From JAYODZ01 sp965662735 (GTDB taxonomy: Bacteria > Pseudomonadota > Alphaproteobacteria > RS24): DNA of 64,000 bases. A program made the position numbers and the translations under genes. The notes under the pieces are model-generated. The model was not told the origin of the DNA. It made no database searches and saw only the letters and a list, made by a program, of their open reading frames with translations. This document shows, one piece after another, positions 45,020 to 54,496 of the stretch. The stretch lies in assembly GCA_965662735.1 (NCBI GenBank), contig CBFIIU010000011.1:1-64000 (forward strand). The letters run 5' to 3'. Each line of letters begins with the position of its first letter. The first letter of the stretch is position 1.

Positions 45020-45103
45020 ACTCAGACATATACCAAGGTATGTACCAAGATTTGTTCCAAGATTTGTTCCAAGACTTGTACCAAGACTTGCGCCAGGGTT
45101 TGA
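45020..45103. repeat. 12-bp tandem repeat, seven units, between two genes
   Basis: Units at 45032, 45044, 45056, 45068, 45080 and 45092 (for example ACCAAGATTTGT, TCCAAGATTTGT, TCCAAGACTTGT), with a weak one at 45020. A separate pair of 20-bp near copies follows at 45109-45148. The array separates the flavin-reductase stop from the dehydrogenase start. Confidence 0.9.
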
Positions 45104-45165
45104 ACCCAGAAAGCCGCTAGAGCCGATAGAGAGCCGCTATGACGGCGACCTCCCCTCGTTCTTGG

Positions 45166-45699
45166 TTACTTGGATTCTGCCAAAGTCACGAATTGGCCTC
45201 GGTAGTATAATAACGGCTTTTGATCGCCAGCAAACGCGTGAGACATGATTTCACCAAAGAACATGACATGATCTCCTGCATCAACTTTTTTCCACAGCTT
45301 GCACTCAAAGGAGGCCACCACATCGTCAAAAATCCAGCCATGCTCGGCGGGTCGGCCGGCCCAATGCGTGGCCTCAAATTCTGCTTGGGTTGCCGCCTGT
45401 TGAGCCAGCTCAGACTGATGATCAGCCAACACATTCACGACGAAACCTGCCATTTCCGACATCACAGAATAGCGACGCGCTTTAAGATCGAGGCTCCATG
45501 CGAGCAAAGCGGGATCTAATGAAACTGAGCTGAAACTATTAATTGTCACCGACGAGTAGCGCTGAGGAGCCGACTTTTCAGCCTGTTCCGGGCTAAATGC
45601 AGGCGATGCATCGGGCCCCGATAGGGGTGTCGTGACGACACAAATCCCCGTCGCAAAACAACCAAACGCATCTCGCAACGAACGGCTCAGTTCAGGCAT
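45166..45699 (-). CDS. flavin reductase-like FMN-binding protein
   Basis: Small flavoprotein of the FMN-binding split-barrel family that reduces FMN or FAD with NAD(P)H, often for a partner monooxygenase. Conserved parts are FGCFATGICVVTT (10-22), VTINSFSSVSLDPALLAWSL, and the later WAGRPAEHGWIFDD and KVDAGDHVMFFGEI. An insertion of about 17 residues follows VVTT. ATG at 45699 has GGAG ten bases upstream; a GTG at 45714 is an alternative. No partner oxygenase lies next to it. Confidence 0.87.
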   Translation of the reverse strand: MPELSRSLRDAFGCFATGICVVTTPLSGPDASPAFSPEQAEKSAPQRYSSVTINSFSSVSLDPALLAWSLDLKARRYSVMSEMAGFVVNVLADHQSELAQQAATQAEFEATHWAGRPAEHGWIFDDVVASFECKLWKKVDAGDHVMFFGEIMSHAFAGDQKPLLYYRGQFVTLAESK

Positions 45700-45841
45700 A
45701 TACAGGGGCTCCACTCAGGGTTACAGTGCTCTTATGACTAAAAATTCTAATCCTGTCCAGCTTCGCTCCGCCGCGCACGACCATCGGGTCTGTCGGCACT
45801 TCTGCTTGGCCGGATGCGCACGATCATAAAAAGGGTTTTGC

Positions 45842-47710
45842 TTGGCTTGGCTTGATCTTTTTCTTCATGAGATATCGACCTTAAACATCCACATGATGGC
45901 CACCTTTGCCATCATCGCCGTTGGCGTGTTTTTTTACGTTACCGAAAAGCTAGCGATTGAAATCACGTCCTTACTGATCGTTGTTGCCTTCTGCTTACTG
46001 TTCTCGTTATTTCCAATGCACTCCGACAGCGGAGAGAACATGCTGTCGGTAGAGACTTTGCTCTCTGGCTTTGCAAACCCCGCTTTGTTTGCCGTTTTGG
46101 CCCTATTGGTGATGGGGCAAGGATTGTTTCACTCCGGCGCCCTTGAAGGCATCATTGATCTGATCACGCAAGACGCCAAGCGCAATCCGCGCCTGACGCT
46201 TTTTATTACCTTCTCGCTGGTTGCCGTTCTCAGCGCTTTTTTAAACAACACGCCTGTTGTGCTGATGTTCATCCCGGTTCTTTCTGCAATTGTAACCCGA
46301 GGGGCTGTGCAAAATGGTAGTGGATTTATGGCGCTGAGCTTTATTTCTGTTTTGGGGGGCATGCTCACCCTCATTGGCTCATCGACCAATCTCCTTGTTG
46401 CCGGTGCCGTCAAACGGCTGGGCGCCGACACCATTGGCTTTTTTGACCAAACCCCGATTGGATTAATCTGCGCCGCCTCTGGGCTCATTTATATTACCTT
46501 TATTATGCCCCGAATTTTGCGCCACCATGATGCGTCGCCGGCGCGAGACACCCTGGCCGACGTAACCGGACGGCAATTCATTGTTGAGATCCGCCTGCGC
46601 CCAGATGATGCGCTAATTGGCGCGCAGTCCTCGGCTGGATTTTTTCCCGATCTCGCGGGCATGACCGTGCAAATGATCGATAGCCATAATGGCATCATGA
46701 TCCCGCCATTTGACGATTATACCTTGCAGGCCGGAGACCGCCTATTCATTGCCGCCACCCGTCGGGAATTAAATGATTTACTGGGGCAATCAGAACATAT
46801 TCTGAGCTCCCAAGTGACACGACTAGCCCGACGCGGTTCAGATAAACCCGATGATGAATTTATGCTGGCAGAACTCGTGGTTGCCCCCGGCTCACGCATG
46901 ATCTCGCGGGCCACTTATCAAACCGGCTTTCGTCACGATACTGAGTGCGAGATTGTAGGGGTGCAGCGGCGGGCGCGCATGTTGCGCCATCAATTATCCG
47001 ACATTCGCCTCGAGGCTGGCGATGTCTTACTCGTCATCGGCAGTAAGTCTAATATTGAACGTCTTCGGACAAATCGCGACGCCTTGCTGATGGAGTGGAG
47101 CGCGCGCGAACTCCCTAATTTCAAAAATGCAGCTCGCGCTCGACTTATTTTTGCAGTGACCATCTTCGCTGCCGCCGTCAATTTGGTTCCCATCGTCACC
47201 GCCGCGCTCGGCGGGGCTCTTGCGATGTTGGTCGGCGGTGTCTTGAATGTGCGGCAAGCGGCTCGGGGCATTGACCTGCGGATTTTTCTGCTGGTGGGCG
47301 CCGCGCTCGCCATGTCGGAAGCATTGCTGGCCACGGGCGGCGCTGGAACGCTCAGCTCACAGTTTTTGGCACTCTTCGATGGGGCGAGTGCCGCGGTCAT
47401 TTTGTCGGCCTTTTTCCTATTTTGTGCCGTCATCACTAATCTATTGTCAAACAATGCGACCGCCGTCTTGTTGACGCCGATTGCCATCGACCTTGCACTG
47501 CGCCTTGAGGCACCACCTGCCGCCTTCATCATGGCGGTGATTTTTGCGGCCAATTGCAGTTTTGCGACGCCTATTGCCTATCAGACCAATCTCTTGGTGA
47601 TGACGCCTGGAAATTACCGGTTCAACGATTTTGTGAAAGCCGGCACCCCCTTGATTTTAGTGATCTGGCTCACCTATTCTATCGTTGCACCGATCTATTT
47701 TGGACTTTAA
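45842..47710 (+). CDS. SLC13/DASS-type anion permease with two TrkA-C domains
   Basis: Membrane transporter with about 11-12 hydrophobic segments in two bundles separated by two cytosolic RCK_C (TrkA-C) domains at about residues 235-325 and 335-420. The SNT motif region appears as GGMLTLIGSSTNLLVAGAV near 175-193 and the matching SNNATAVLLTPIAI near 535-548. Such proteins usually carry sulfate or dicarboxylates with Na+. The start is a TTG (45842) with AAAGGG upstream; ATG 45893 would remove the first 17 residues. Substrate not predictable here. Confidence 0.85.
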   Translation: MAWLDLFLHEISTLNIHMMATFAIIAVGVFFYVTEKLAIEITSLLIVVAFCLLFSLFPMHSDSGENMLSVETLLSGFANPALFAVLALLVMGQGLFHSGALEGIIDLITQDAKRNPRLTLFITFSLVAVLSAFLNNTPVVLMFIPVLSAIVTRGAVQNGSGFMALSFISVLGGMLTLIGSSTNLLVAGAVKRLGADTIGFFDQTPIGLICAASGLIYITFIMPRILRHHDASPARDTLADVTGRQFIVEIRLRPDDALIGAQSSAGFFPDLAGMTVQMIDSHNGIMIPPFDDYTLQAGDRLFIAATRRELNDLLGQSEHILSSQVTRLARRGSDKPDDEFMLAELVVAPGSRMISRATYQTGFRHDTECEIVGVQRRARMLRHQLSDIRLEAGDVLLVIGSKSNIERLRTNRDALLMEWSARELPNFKNAARARLIFAVTIFAAAVNLVPIVTAALGGALAMLVGGVLNVRQAARGIDLRIFLLVGAALAMSEALLATGGAGTLSSQFLALFDGASAAVILSAFFLFCAVITNLLSNNATAVLLTPIAIDLALRLEAPPAAFIMAVIFAANCSFATPIAYQTNLLVMTPGNYRFNDFVKAGTPLILVIWLTYSIVAPIYFGL

Positions 47711-47755
47711 GCGTCTGCGACGTCAGGCTATAGCTGAGGAAAAAGGCGGAACATC

Positions 47756-48493
47756 ATGAACCAACAAACCGGTTTCCGATTACCCTCATTTTTCCTCACG
47801 GAAACGTCGCCCTGCCCCTATCTCGAGGGGCTGTATGAGCGAAAACTCTTTACCCATTTAGTCGGCGACGCTGCAGACAGCCTGCATAATGAGTTGGCTC
47901 AAGCGGGGTTTCGCCGAAGCCAAACCATTGCCTACCGCCCCGCCTGCGAAAATTGTTTCGCCTGTCGTTCGGTGCGCGTCAATGTTGCGGAGTTTTCGCC
48001 CTCGCGCAGCCAAAGACGCATCATCAATCGAAATGCCGATCTGACCCGCGAAACCTTGCCGGCCCTCGCCAGCCGCGAACAATATGATGTGTTACGGGCC
48101 TATTTAGATGCCCGCCATGAAGAGGGCGGCATGGCCGAAATGACCAGCCTCGACTTTATTGATATGGTGGAAGAGACCAATGTCGACACGCAAATGGTCG
48201 AGTATCGTTCTCCCGACGCGCGCTTATTAGCCGCCCTCCTGCGCGACCGTATGCGCGATGGTTTTTCACTCGTCTATTCGTTTTTTGACCCAATAGCGGC
48301 GCGGCGAAGCCTCGGCTCTTATGTCATCTTGGACCAAATTCAGCTCGCGGCCGAAAACGGCATGCCCTTTGTTTATCTCGGCTATCTAGTAGGCGGCAGT
48401 CGAAAAATGGAGTACAAAAAGCACTTCCAACCTCTCCAGGAACTTGGACCAAATGGCTGGGTTCCCTTGCAAACCCAACCACCTGCACGGTGA
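47756..48493 (+). CDS. bpt: aspartate/glutamate leucyltransferase (arginyltransferase family)
   Basis: Aminoacyl-tRNA-protein transferase of the bacterial N-end rule; the Bpt type adds Leu to N-terminal Asp or Glu so that ClpAP can degrade the protein. The N-terminal SPCPYLEGLYERKLFTHL and the cysteines in YRPACENCFACRSVRV (59-74) are diagnostic, and SLGSYVILDQIQLA near 180 and KMEYKKHFQPLQ near 217 form the C-terminal fold. Length 245 is typical. A GGCGG precedes the ATG. Confidence 0.93.
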   Translation: MNQQTGFRLPSFFLTETSPCPYLEGLYERKLFTHLVGDAADSLHNELAQAGFRRSQTIAYRPACENCFACRSVRVNVAEFSPSRSQRRIINRNADLTRETLPALASREQYDVLRAYLDARHEEGGMAEMTSLDFIDMVEETNVDTQMVEYRSPDARLLAALLRDRMRDGFSLVYSFFDPIAARRSLGSYVILDQIQLAAENGMPFVYLGYLVGGSRKMEYKKHFQPLQELGPNGWVPLQTQPPAR

Positions 48494-48565
48494 GCTTGAC
48501 TTAAGAACAATCGTCATCCAGACGGTCACACCCGCGGATCAATGACGATGATGAAAGGACATGTG

Positions 48566-49663
48566 ATGACCAAAACAGTTTCTCGGCGACAAATGCTTGC
48601 AACGGCTGGTGTGGCCGCGGCGTCTTCCAGCCTTGCGGCCCCCGCTTTGGCTCCGGCTTATGCCAAGGGCAAGCGTACGCTCAAAATGGTCACGACATGG
48701 CCCAAAAACTTTCCAGGGCTGGGAACCGCTCCTGAAAATATTGCGCAGCGCGTATCGGATCTAACCGATGGCGAGCTCACCATCAAAGTGTTTGCCGCGG
48801 GCGAACTCGTGGGCGCCTTTGAGGCCTTTGATGCGGTGTCAACGGGAACCGCCGATATGTACAACGGAGCCGAGTATTACTGGCAGGGAAAATCCCCAGC
48901 CTTTAATTTTTTCACGGCGGTTCCTTTCGGCATGACGGCTCAGGAAATCAATGCGTGGGTTTATTTCGGCGGTGGCCAAGCATTGTGGGACGAGCTGTCC
49001 GCTCAGTTTAAAATTAAGGCATTCCTCTCCGCCAATACGGGCGTGCAAATGGGCGGCTGGTTCAATAAGGAAATTAATACGCTCGATGATTTTAAGGGTC
49101 TTAAAATTCGCATGCCAGGCCTGGGGGGAGAAGTCATGCGTCGTTTGGGGGCGGCAGCAGTCGCTTTGCCCGGTGGCGAGATTTTTCCGAGCATGAAATC
49201 AGGCGCCATCGATGCGTCGGAATGGGTTGGACCCTGGAACGACCTCGCCTTCGGCTTTTATCAGGTCGCAAAATATTATTATTGCCCCGGCATTCATGAA
49301 CCCGGTGCCGCCTTGTCGACAGGGATCAATCTCGATGTTTGGGCGGAGCTGACGCCACAACAGCAGGCCGCTATCCAAACAGCATGTGCCGCAGAAAACA
49401 CTCTGACGCATGCCGAGTATAATGAGAAAAATGCATCGGCTTTGGCAACATTGGTCAATAAGCATAAGGTTGAGCTGCGATCCTTCAATGCAGAGGTCAT
49501 GCGCGGTCTCAAACAGGCTTCTGAGGCCGTCCTCAATGATATTGCGCAGACGGATGCGTTTACACAAAAAGTGTATGATAGCTTTAAGCAATCCCTCGCC
49601 AATTCGATGATTTGGGGCAGCTGGTCCGAAGAGCCCTATACGCAAGCCCGGCGCGAATTTTAA
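48566..49663 (+). CDS. TRAP transporter solute-binding protein (DctP/TakP-like)
   Basis: Periplasmic binding protein of a TRAP uptake system. The N-terminus carries a twin-arginine signal (SRRQMLATAG) with a hydrophobic stretch to about residue 35. The mature protein begins TLKMVTTWPKNFPGLGTAPE, and DFKGLKIRMPGLGGEVMRRLGA is the family's conserved ligand Arg region; this pattern resembles 2-oxoacid-binding TakP proteins. ATG 48566 has AAAGGA six bases upstream. It is followed by DctQ and DctM with overlapping ends, one operon. Confidence 0.91.
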   Translation: MTKTVSRRQMLATAGVAAASSSLAAPALAPAYAKGKRTLKMVTTWPKNFPGLGTAPENIAQRVSDLTDGELTIKVFAAGELVGAFEAFDAVSTGTADMYNGAEYYWQGKSPAFNFFTAVPFGMTAQEINAWVYFGGGQALWDELSAQFKIKAFLSANTGVQMGGWFNKEINTLDDFKGLKIRMPGLGGEVMRRLGAAAVALPGGEIFPSMKSGAIDASEWVGPWNDLAFGFYQVAKYYYCPGIHEPGAALSTGINLDVWAELTPQQQAAIQTACAAENTLTHAEYNEKNASALATLVNKHKVELRSFNAEVMRGLKQASEAVLNDIAQTDAFTQKVYDSFKQSLANSMIWGSWSEEPYTQARREF

Positions 49664-50178
49664 TGTCAGCCCTCGCCCGCATTGCGCATCTGTGCGCCTG
49701 GATCAACACAACCTTAGGGGAAGCCGCAAAATGGCTGACCCTGGCTATGGTTTTGGTTCAGTTCCTGGTGGTGATGTTGCGCTATGTGTTCGGCTTTGGA
49801 TCCATCCAAATGCAAGAATCCATTATCTATATGCATGGAGTTTTGTTCTTAATGGCGGCGGCGGCAACATGGTCGGCCGATGCTCATGTGCGTGTTGATA
49901 TTTTTTATGGTCGGTTCACACCCCAACGTAAGCACATCGTCAACCGCTTAGGCGCCATCCTTTTCGTTCTCCCTCTGGCAACCCTCATCTTGTATGTGGC
50001 GTATGACTATGTTGCCATGGCGTGGTCGGTTCGCGAGGGATCGCGGGAAACCAGTGGCATTCACGGTATCTATCTTCTCAAGACCATGATCTTAATTTTT
50101 GCCGTGCAAATGATCGCGCAAGTTTTTGCGGTTGTTTTTGGTGAACCCCTCGCACGCACGAATGAGACAAACATATGA
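49663..50178 (+). CDS. TRAP transporter small membrane subunit (DctQ)
   Basis: Four-helix membrane subunit, 171 residues. The segment MVLVQFLVVMLRYVFGFGSIQMQESIIYMHGVLF contains the conserved RY and ES residues of DctQ proteins. The ATG overlaps the binding-protein stop (TAATG), and its own stop overlaps the DctM start (ATGA), so synthesis is coupled along the operon. Confidence 0.92.
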   Translation: MSALARIAHLCAWINTTLGEAAKWLTLAMVLVQFLVVMLRYVFGFGSIQMQESIIYMHGVLFLMAAAATWSADAHVRVDIFYGRFTPQRKHIVNRLGAILFVLPLATLILYVAYDYVAMAWSVREGSRETSGIHGIYLLKTMILIFAVQMIAQVFAVVFGEPLARTNETNI

Positions 50179-51719
50179 GCCTGCATCTCGATCTCTTGCT
50201 TTTTGCCGTCACCTGCCTGGCCCTGATGAGCGGCTTTCCCGTGGCCTTCACCCTTGCTGGCATGGGGCTTATTTTTGGCTTGATCGGTCTAAGCGTCGGC
50301 GCCTTCGACATTGGATATTTTTTCGCCCTCCCGCAACGCATCTTCGGCATCATGACCAATGAAGTGCTCATTGCCGTGCCTCTTTTTGTGTTTATGGGCA
50401 CGATGCTTGAGCGCGCCAAAATTGCCGAGGATCTGCTTGATAATATGACGCGCCTGTTTGGGCGTCTGCGCGGCGGGTTAGCGATTTCCGTTACGATTGT
50501 TGGCGCATTATTGGCCGCCTCCACCGGCATTGTGGGCGCCACCGTTGTGACCATGGGCTTGTTATCCCTGCCAACCATGCTCAAGCGGGGCTATGATCCG
50601 GCATTGGCCAGTGGCTCAATCACGGCTGCGGGAACGCTTGGACAAATCATTCCGCCCTCAATTGTTTTGGTTTTATTGGGCGATGTCATCGCCAATGCCT
50701 ATCAAAAAGCGCAATTGGAGCAGGGTATTTTCTCTCCGGATACGGTCTCGGTCGGCGAATTATTTGCCGGCTCGCTTATTCCCGGCCTTTTGCTGGTTGT
50801 TGCCTATATTGTCTATCAAAATATTCGAGCTTTCCTGCAGCCAGATAAAGCACCGCCCCTGCACGATGTTGAACCCATTACGCTGCGCCAGATGCTCACC
50901 AGTCTGTTGCCGCCCATCCTTCTTATTGTCGCTGTTTTGGGCTCAATCCTGGGCGGAATAGCAACCCCCACCGAGGCGGCGGCTGTAGGCGCGATTGGCA
51001 CAATATTGCTCGCCGGTGAGCGGCTTGGCGCCTCGGCGCAACGCTTAGGTGCTGCGGCTCTCCTATTATTGGTCGTCTTAACCAGTTTCGTCGATCTGCG
51101 GCTCGGGCGAGACGAACTCGATCTGATCGATTTTGCCCTTATGGGCCTTGCGGCCCTCCTGTCGCTCATAGCCGGCATTTCCATCATCATTGCCCTATTT
51201 AAAATTTACGCGCTGAATTTGCTTCACGATGTTATGCGCAGCACAACCCACACAACCTCAATGGTCTTCATCATCTTGGTTGGGGCCGCCTTATTCTCGC
51301 TTGTCTTCCGCGGCTTGGGCGGCGACGAGACCATCACCGCTTGGCTGTCCGATCTGCCCGGAGGCGCCACAGGCGCTGTGATTGCTGTGATGCTGGTGAT
51401 GTTTTTCCTAGGGTTTTTTCTCGATTTTATCGAGATTATCTTTGTCGTTGTTCCGATTGTCGGGCCCGTATTATTGGCGATGGATGTCAATCCGGTGTGG
51501 CTCGGCGTGATGATCGCGATGAATTTACAAACGTCCTTTCTCACCCCACCCTTTGGCTTTGCGCTGTTCTATTTGCGCGGGGTCGCTCCGCCATCCGTGC
51601 GCACATCCGACATTTACCGTGGCGCCATTCCTTTCGTCATGATCCAAATTTCCATGCTCGGTGTCCTCGCAATATGGCCCGAACTGGCAACCTGGTTGCC
51701 CGAGCAAATATTCGATTAA
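50175..51719 (+). CDS. TRAP transporter large permease subunit (DctM)
   Basis: Large membrane subunit that translocates the substrate with Na+. The product has 514 residues with about 13-14 hydrophobic segments. Conserved parts are FPVAFTLAGMGLIFG (16-30), FVFMGTMLERAKIAEDLLD, ASTGIVGATVVTMGLLSLPTML and PPSIVLVLLGDV, and LTPPFGFALFYLRG near the end. A hydrophilic region near 295-330 separates the halves, common in the TakM-like subgroup. Confidence 0.93.
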   Translation: MSLHLDLLLFAVTCLALMSGFPVAFTLAGMGLIFGLIGLSVGAFDIGYFFALPQRIFGIMTNEVLIAVPLFVFMGTMLERAKIAEDLLDNMTRLFGRLRGGLAISVTIVGALLAASTGIVGATVVTMGLLSLPTMLKRGYDPALASGSITAAGTLGQIIPPSIVLVLLGDVIANAYQKAQLEQGIFSPDTVSVGELFAGSLIPGLLLVVAYIVYQNIRAFLQPDKAPPLHDVEPITLRQMLTSLLPPILLIVAVLGSILGGIATPTEAAAVGAIGTILLAGERLGASAQRLGAAALLLLVVLTSFVDLRLGRDELDLIDFALMGLAALLSLIAGISIIIALFKIYALNLLHDVMRSTTHTTSMVFIILVGAALFSLVFRGLGGDETITAWLSDLPGGATGAVIAVMLVMFFLGFFLDFIEIIFVVVPIVGPVLLAMDVNPVWLGVMIAMNLQTSFLTPPFGFALFYLRGVAPPSVRTSDIYRGAIPFVMIQISMLGVLAIWPELATWLPEQIFD

Positions 51720-51734
51720 CCGAAAGACTGTTTC

Positions 51735-52211
51735 ATGTTCAAAAATATGTCACCTGTATTGCTCACCACATTGGTCGCTATCGTCGTCTTGATCGTTGCC
51801 GCCCCTTATCTGCGCCCTGGCTCTATTCGCGACGGCCAAGTGGGGCTTGAGATCGGTGTTCCGGCCAGCCATATTTTAAGCGCCTCGCCCCAATTACCGG
51901 TCGTTCTCCGTCTCCACAATCGCACAGATGAGGATGTTCAGCTCACCGCCGAAACGCGCTGTAAAGTTTTTCGGTTCGTGGTCACGAATAGCGTAGGGAC
52001 CTTTATGCAAGCCTCAGGAACAGACCCCGCCTGCACCTCTACAACGTCATCTGGGCCGGTTACTGAAACGCTCTTTGCCGGAGATATCCGTGAAGAAATT
52101 CATATCGTCCCCCTGTCCCCGACCCGATTTCAACCGGGCGAGTATGAGATCCAGACTAAGTTTTGGGGCTATATCGCAACCGCACCCTTTCAGCTGACAC
52201 AGGCTGATTAA
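51735..52211 (+). CDS. exported beta-rich protein of unknown function
   Basis: A 158-residue product not assigned to a family. It has an N-terminal membrane segment (about 6-24), then a polar, beta-rich part (LPVVLRLHNRTDEDVQLTAETR and a PGEYEIQTKFWGY end) reminiscent of small immunoglobulin-like proteinase-inhibitor domains; the resemblance is weak. It follows dctM by 15 bases, so it may belong to the TRAP operon. Its stop codon overlaps that of parC on the other strand (TTAA). Confidence 0.6.
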   Translation: MFKNMSPVLLTTLVAIVVLIVAAPYLRPGSIRDGQVGLEIGVPASHILSASPQLPVVLRLHNRTDEDVQLTAETRCKVFRFVVTNSVGTFMQASGTDPACTSTTSSGPVTETLFAGDIREEIHIVPLSPTRFQPGEYEIQTKFWGYIATAPFQLTQAD

Positions 52212-54457
52212 AGTCGGTTCGGAAAAGCCGGGCCGATCAATCCATTTGCGGGAAAGCCCTTCGGCCTCACCCGCCCCGCTTGAGCCCGCAACCCTTCCCA
52301 TTCTTTCAAATTATCAAACACATGCTGTCGGCCCGCACCGTCCAGCACCGTCAGGCCTTGCTTCTTCCAATAAACCCGCGCATCTGCCAAGTGACCATCG
52401 CCATGACGTTGCAAGCGTACCCCTTTCCCTTTGCTCATCTCGGGAACATCTTTTCGAGCAAAACATAAGAGTTTGCGGTTTTCGCCTAGCACAGCGATCA
52501 TATCGCCATCGGCCGGCACACACACAGCAAGCTCATCGGGCGATTTCACATTCAACACCTGCTTACCGGCCCGACGCGCCGTCACCAGCTCACTTTCTGG
52601 TGCGATAAAGCCATTACCGATCCGCGAAACAAACAGCAAGAGACGATCGGGATCGTGCGGGAAAATTTCGACAATCTCGTCGCCCGGATCAATATCCAGC
52701 ATTAAGCGAATGGGCTCGCCATGCCCTCGCCCGCCCGGCAATTTACCAGCATCCAACATGTAAGCGCGCCCGTTTGATGCAATAATGGTCAGCTTATCCG
52801 TGCTTTGCGCATGCAAAACAAACTTGCCCTTATCCCCAGATTTATAGCTCAGATCCTTGCCAGATTCGACATGACCACGCGCCGCCCTTATCCAACCTTT
52901 TTCAGAGCAAATCACTGTAACTGGCTCTTTTTCAACAAAAATATCGAGGGACACTGTTTCAGACTCGGAGACTTCACTGATCAGCGTCCGGCGACGCCCC
53001 AAATCAGTTTTTGGTCCAAACTCTTTTCGCAATTCTTTAATATCGGCCGCAATCACATCCCATTGCGCGGTTTCACTTTTGAGCAATTTCTTAAGTTGAG
53101 CCTGTTCTTTTTTTAATTCCTTATGCTCAGACCGAATACCCTCTTCTTCGAGCTTCCGCAAAGCCCGTAACCGCATGTTCAATATGGCTTCGGCCTGATT
53201 ATGCGTTAAATGAAAGGCCGCCATAAGCGCCTCACGTGGCTCGTCCTCTTCACGAATAATCCGGATCACCTCATCCAAATTAAGATAGGCAATGAGATAG
53301 CCTTCTAAAACTTCGAGGCGGGCCTCTAATTTTTCAAGCCGCGCCTGACTTTTACGAATGAGCACGACTTTACGATGATCAAGCCAGGCTAATAAAACAT
53401 CGCGCAAACTCATCACCCGCGGCACGCCCGCCGCATCCAGCACATTCATATTCATGGAAAAGCGAATTTCCAAATCGGTGAGCTTGAACAAAGCTGACAT
53501 CATTTGATCGGGATCGATGTCCTTGTTGCGCGGCACCAGCACGAGACGCACATCATCGGTGCTCTCGTCGCGTATGTCGTCCAGCATTGGCAGAGAGCGT
53601 GCCTGCATCAGCTCGGCAATGCGCTCGATGAGCCGCGCCTTTTGAACCTGATACGGCATTTCAGTGACAATCACCTGCCATTGCCCGCGACCCAGCTGCT
53701 CGATCTCGTAGCACGCACGAATGCGAAAACTGCCCTTACCGGTCGCATAGGCTTCCCGAATGGCCTCCGCGCCTTCGACACATTGCCCGCCTGTCGGGAA
53801 GTCGGGTCCCTTCACATAGCCCAGCAAAGTTTCAATGCGCGCTTCACGGGCTTTAATCAAATGCAGAGAAGCGGCAAGTAACTCATCTATATTATGCGGC
53901 GGAATATTGGTCGCCATGCCAACGGCGATACCCGACGCGCCATTTGCCAATAGATGGGGCAATGCCGCGGGCAAGACAATCGGCTCTTCATCTTCACCAT
54001 CATAGGTTAGGCGAAAATCCACCGTATTATTGTCAATATCGAGCATTAATAGCTGCGCGACGCGGGTTAGACGTGTTTCCGTGTAACGCATGGCCGCGGC
54101 ATTATCGCCATCAATATTGCCAAAATTTCCCTGTCCGTCGACCAAGGGATAACGCACGGCAAAATCTTGCGCGAGGCGCACCAAGGCATCATATACGGCC
54201 TGATCACCGTGCGGGTGATACCGACCAATGACATCGCCCACCACCCGCGCGGATTTTTTAAAGCCCTGCTGCGGATCAAGCCGCAACTGGCGCATGGCGA
54301 ATAATAATCTGCGGTGAACCGGTTTTAACCCGTCGCGCACATCCGGCAAAGCCCGATTGGTAATTGTCGATAGCGCATAGGCTAAATAGCGTTGCTCGAG
54401 CGCTTGCTTCAAGCTGACCGGCTCGGCCGGCATATCCGTGATCACTGCTTTTGTCAT
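52208..54457 (-). CDS. parC: DNA topoisomerase IV subunit A
   Basis: Breaks and rejoins DNA to separate daughter chromosomes. The active Tyr is at about 125 in AAMRYTETRL, and GLKPVHRRLLFAM and IGRYHPHGDQAVYD lie before it as usual. The C-terminal beta-pinwheel repeats (near 495-740) are present. ATG 54457 gives 749 residues; an upstream frame to 54493 is less supported. It lies 39 bases after recO. Confidence 0.94.
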   Translation of the reverse strand: MTKAVITDMPAEPVSLKQALEQRYLAYALSTITNRALPDVRDGLKPVHRRLLFAMRQLRLDPQQGFKKSARVVGDVIGRYHPHGDQAVYDALVRLAQDFAVRYPLVDGQGNFGNIDGDNAAAMRYTETRLTRVAQLLMLDIDNNTVDFRLTYDGEDEEPIVLPAALPHLLANGASGIAVGMATNIPPHNIDELLAASLHLIKAREARIETLLGYVKGPDFPTGGQCVEGAEAIREAYATGKGSFRIRACYEIEQLGRGQWQVIVTEMPYQVQKARLIERIAELMQARSLPMLDDIRDESTDDVRLVLVPRNKDIDPDQMMSALFKLTDLEIRFSMNMNVLDAAGVPRVMSLRDVLLAWLDHRKVVLIRKSQARLEKLEARLEVLEGYLIAYLNLDEVIRIIREEDEPREALMAAFHLTHNQAEAILNMRLRALRKLEEEGIRSEHKELKKEQAQLKKLLKSETAQWDVIAADIKELRKEFGPKTDLGRRRTLISEVSESETVSLDIFVEKEPVTVICSEKGWIRAARGHVESGKDLSYKSGDKGKFVLHAQSTDKLTIIASNGRAYMLDAGKLPGGRGHGEPIRLMLDIDPGDEIVEIFPHDPDRLLLFVSRIGNGFIAPESELVTARRAGKQVLNVKSPDELAVCVPADGDMIAVLGENRKLLCFARKDVPEMSKGKGVRLQRHGDGHLADARVYWKKQGLTVLDGAGRQHVFDNLKEWEGLRAQAGRVRPKGFPANGLIGPAFPNRL

Positions 54458-54496
54458 CCGCTCTTCATGCCAGATTCTAGCTGTGCCTCTCAAGCT

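Noticed and set aside
44822..45103. 93-residue plus-strand frame ending in Cys-Thr-Lys repeats
   Set aside because: Its tail is only the translated 12-bp repeat and most of it is the reverse of the dehydrogenase gene.
46990..47553. 187-residue minus-strand frame inside the permease gene
   Set aside because: Ala/Ser/Lys-rich antisense shadow of a transmembrane gene; no homology seen.
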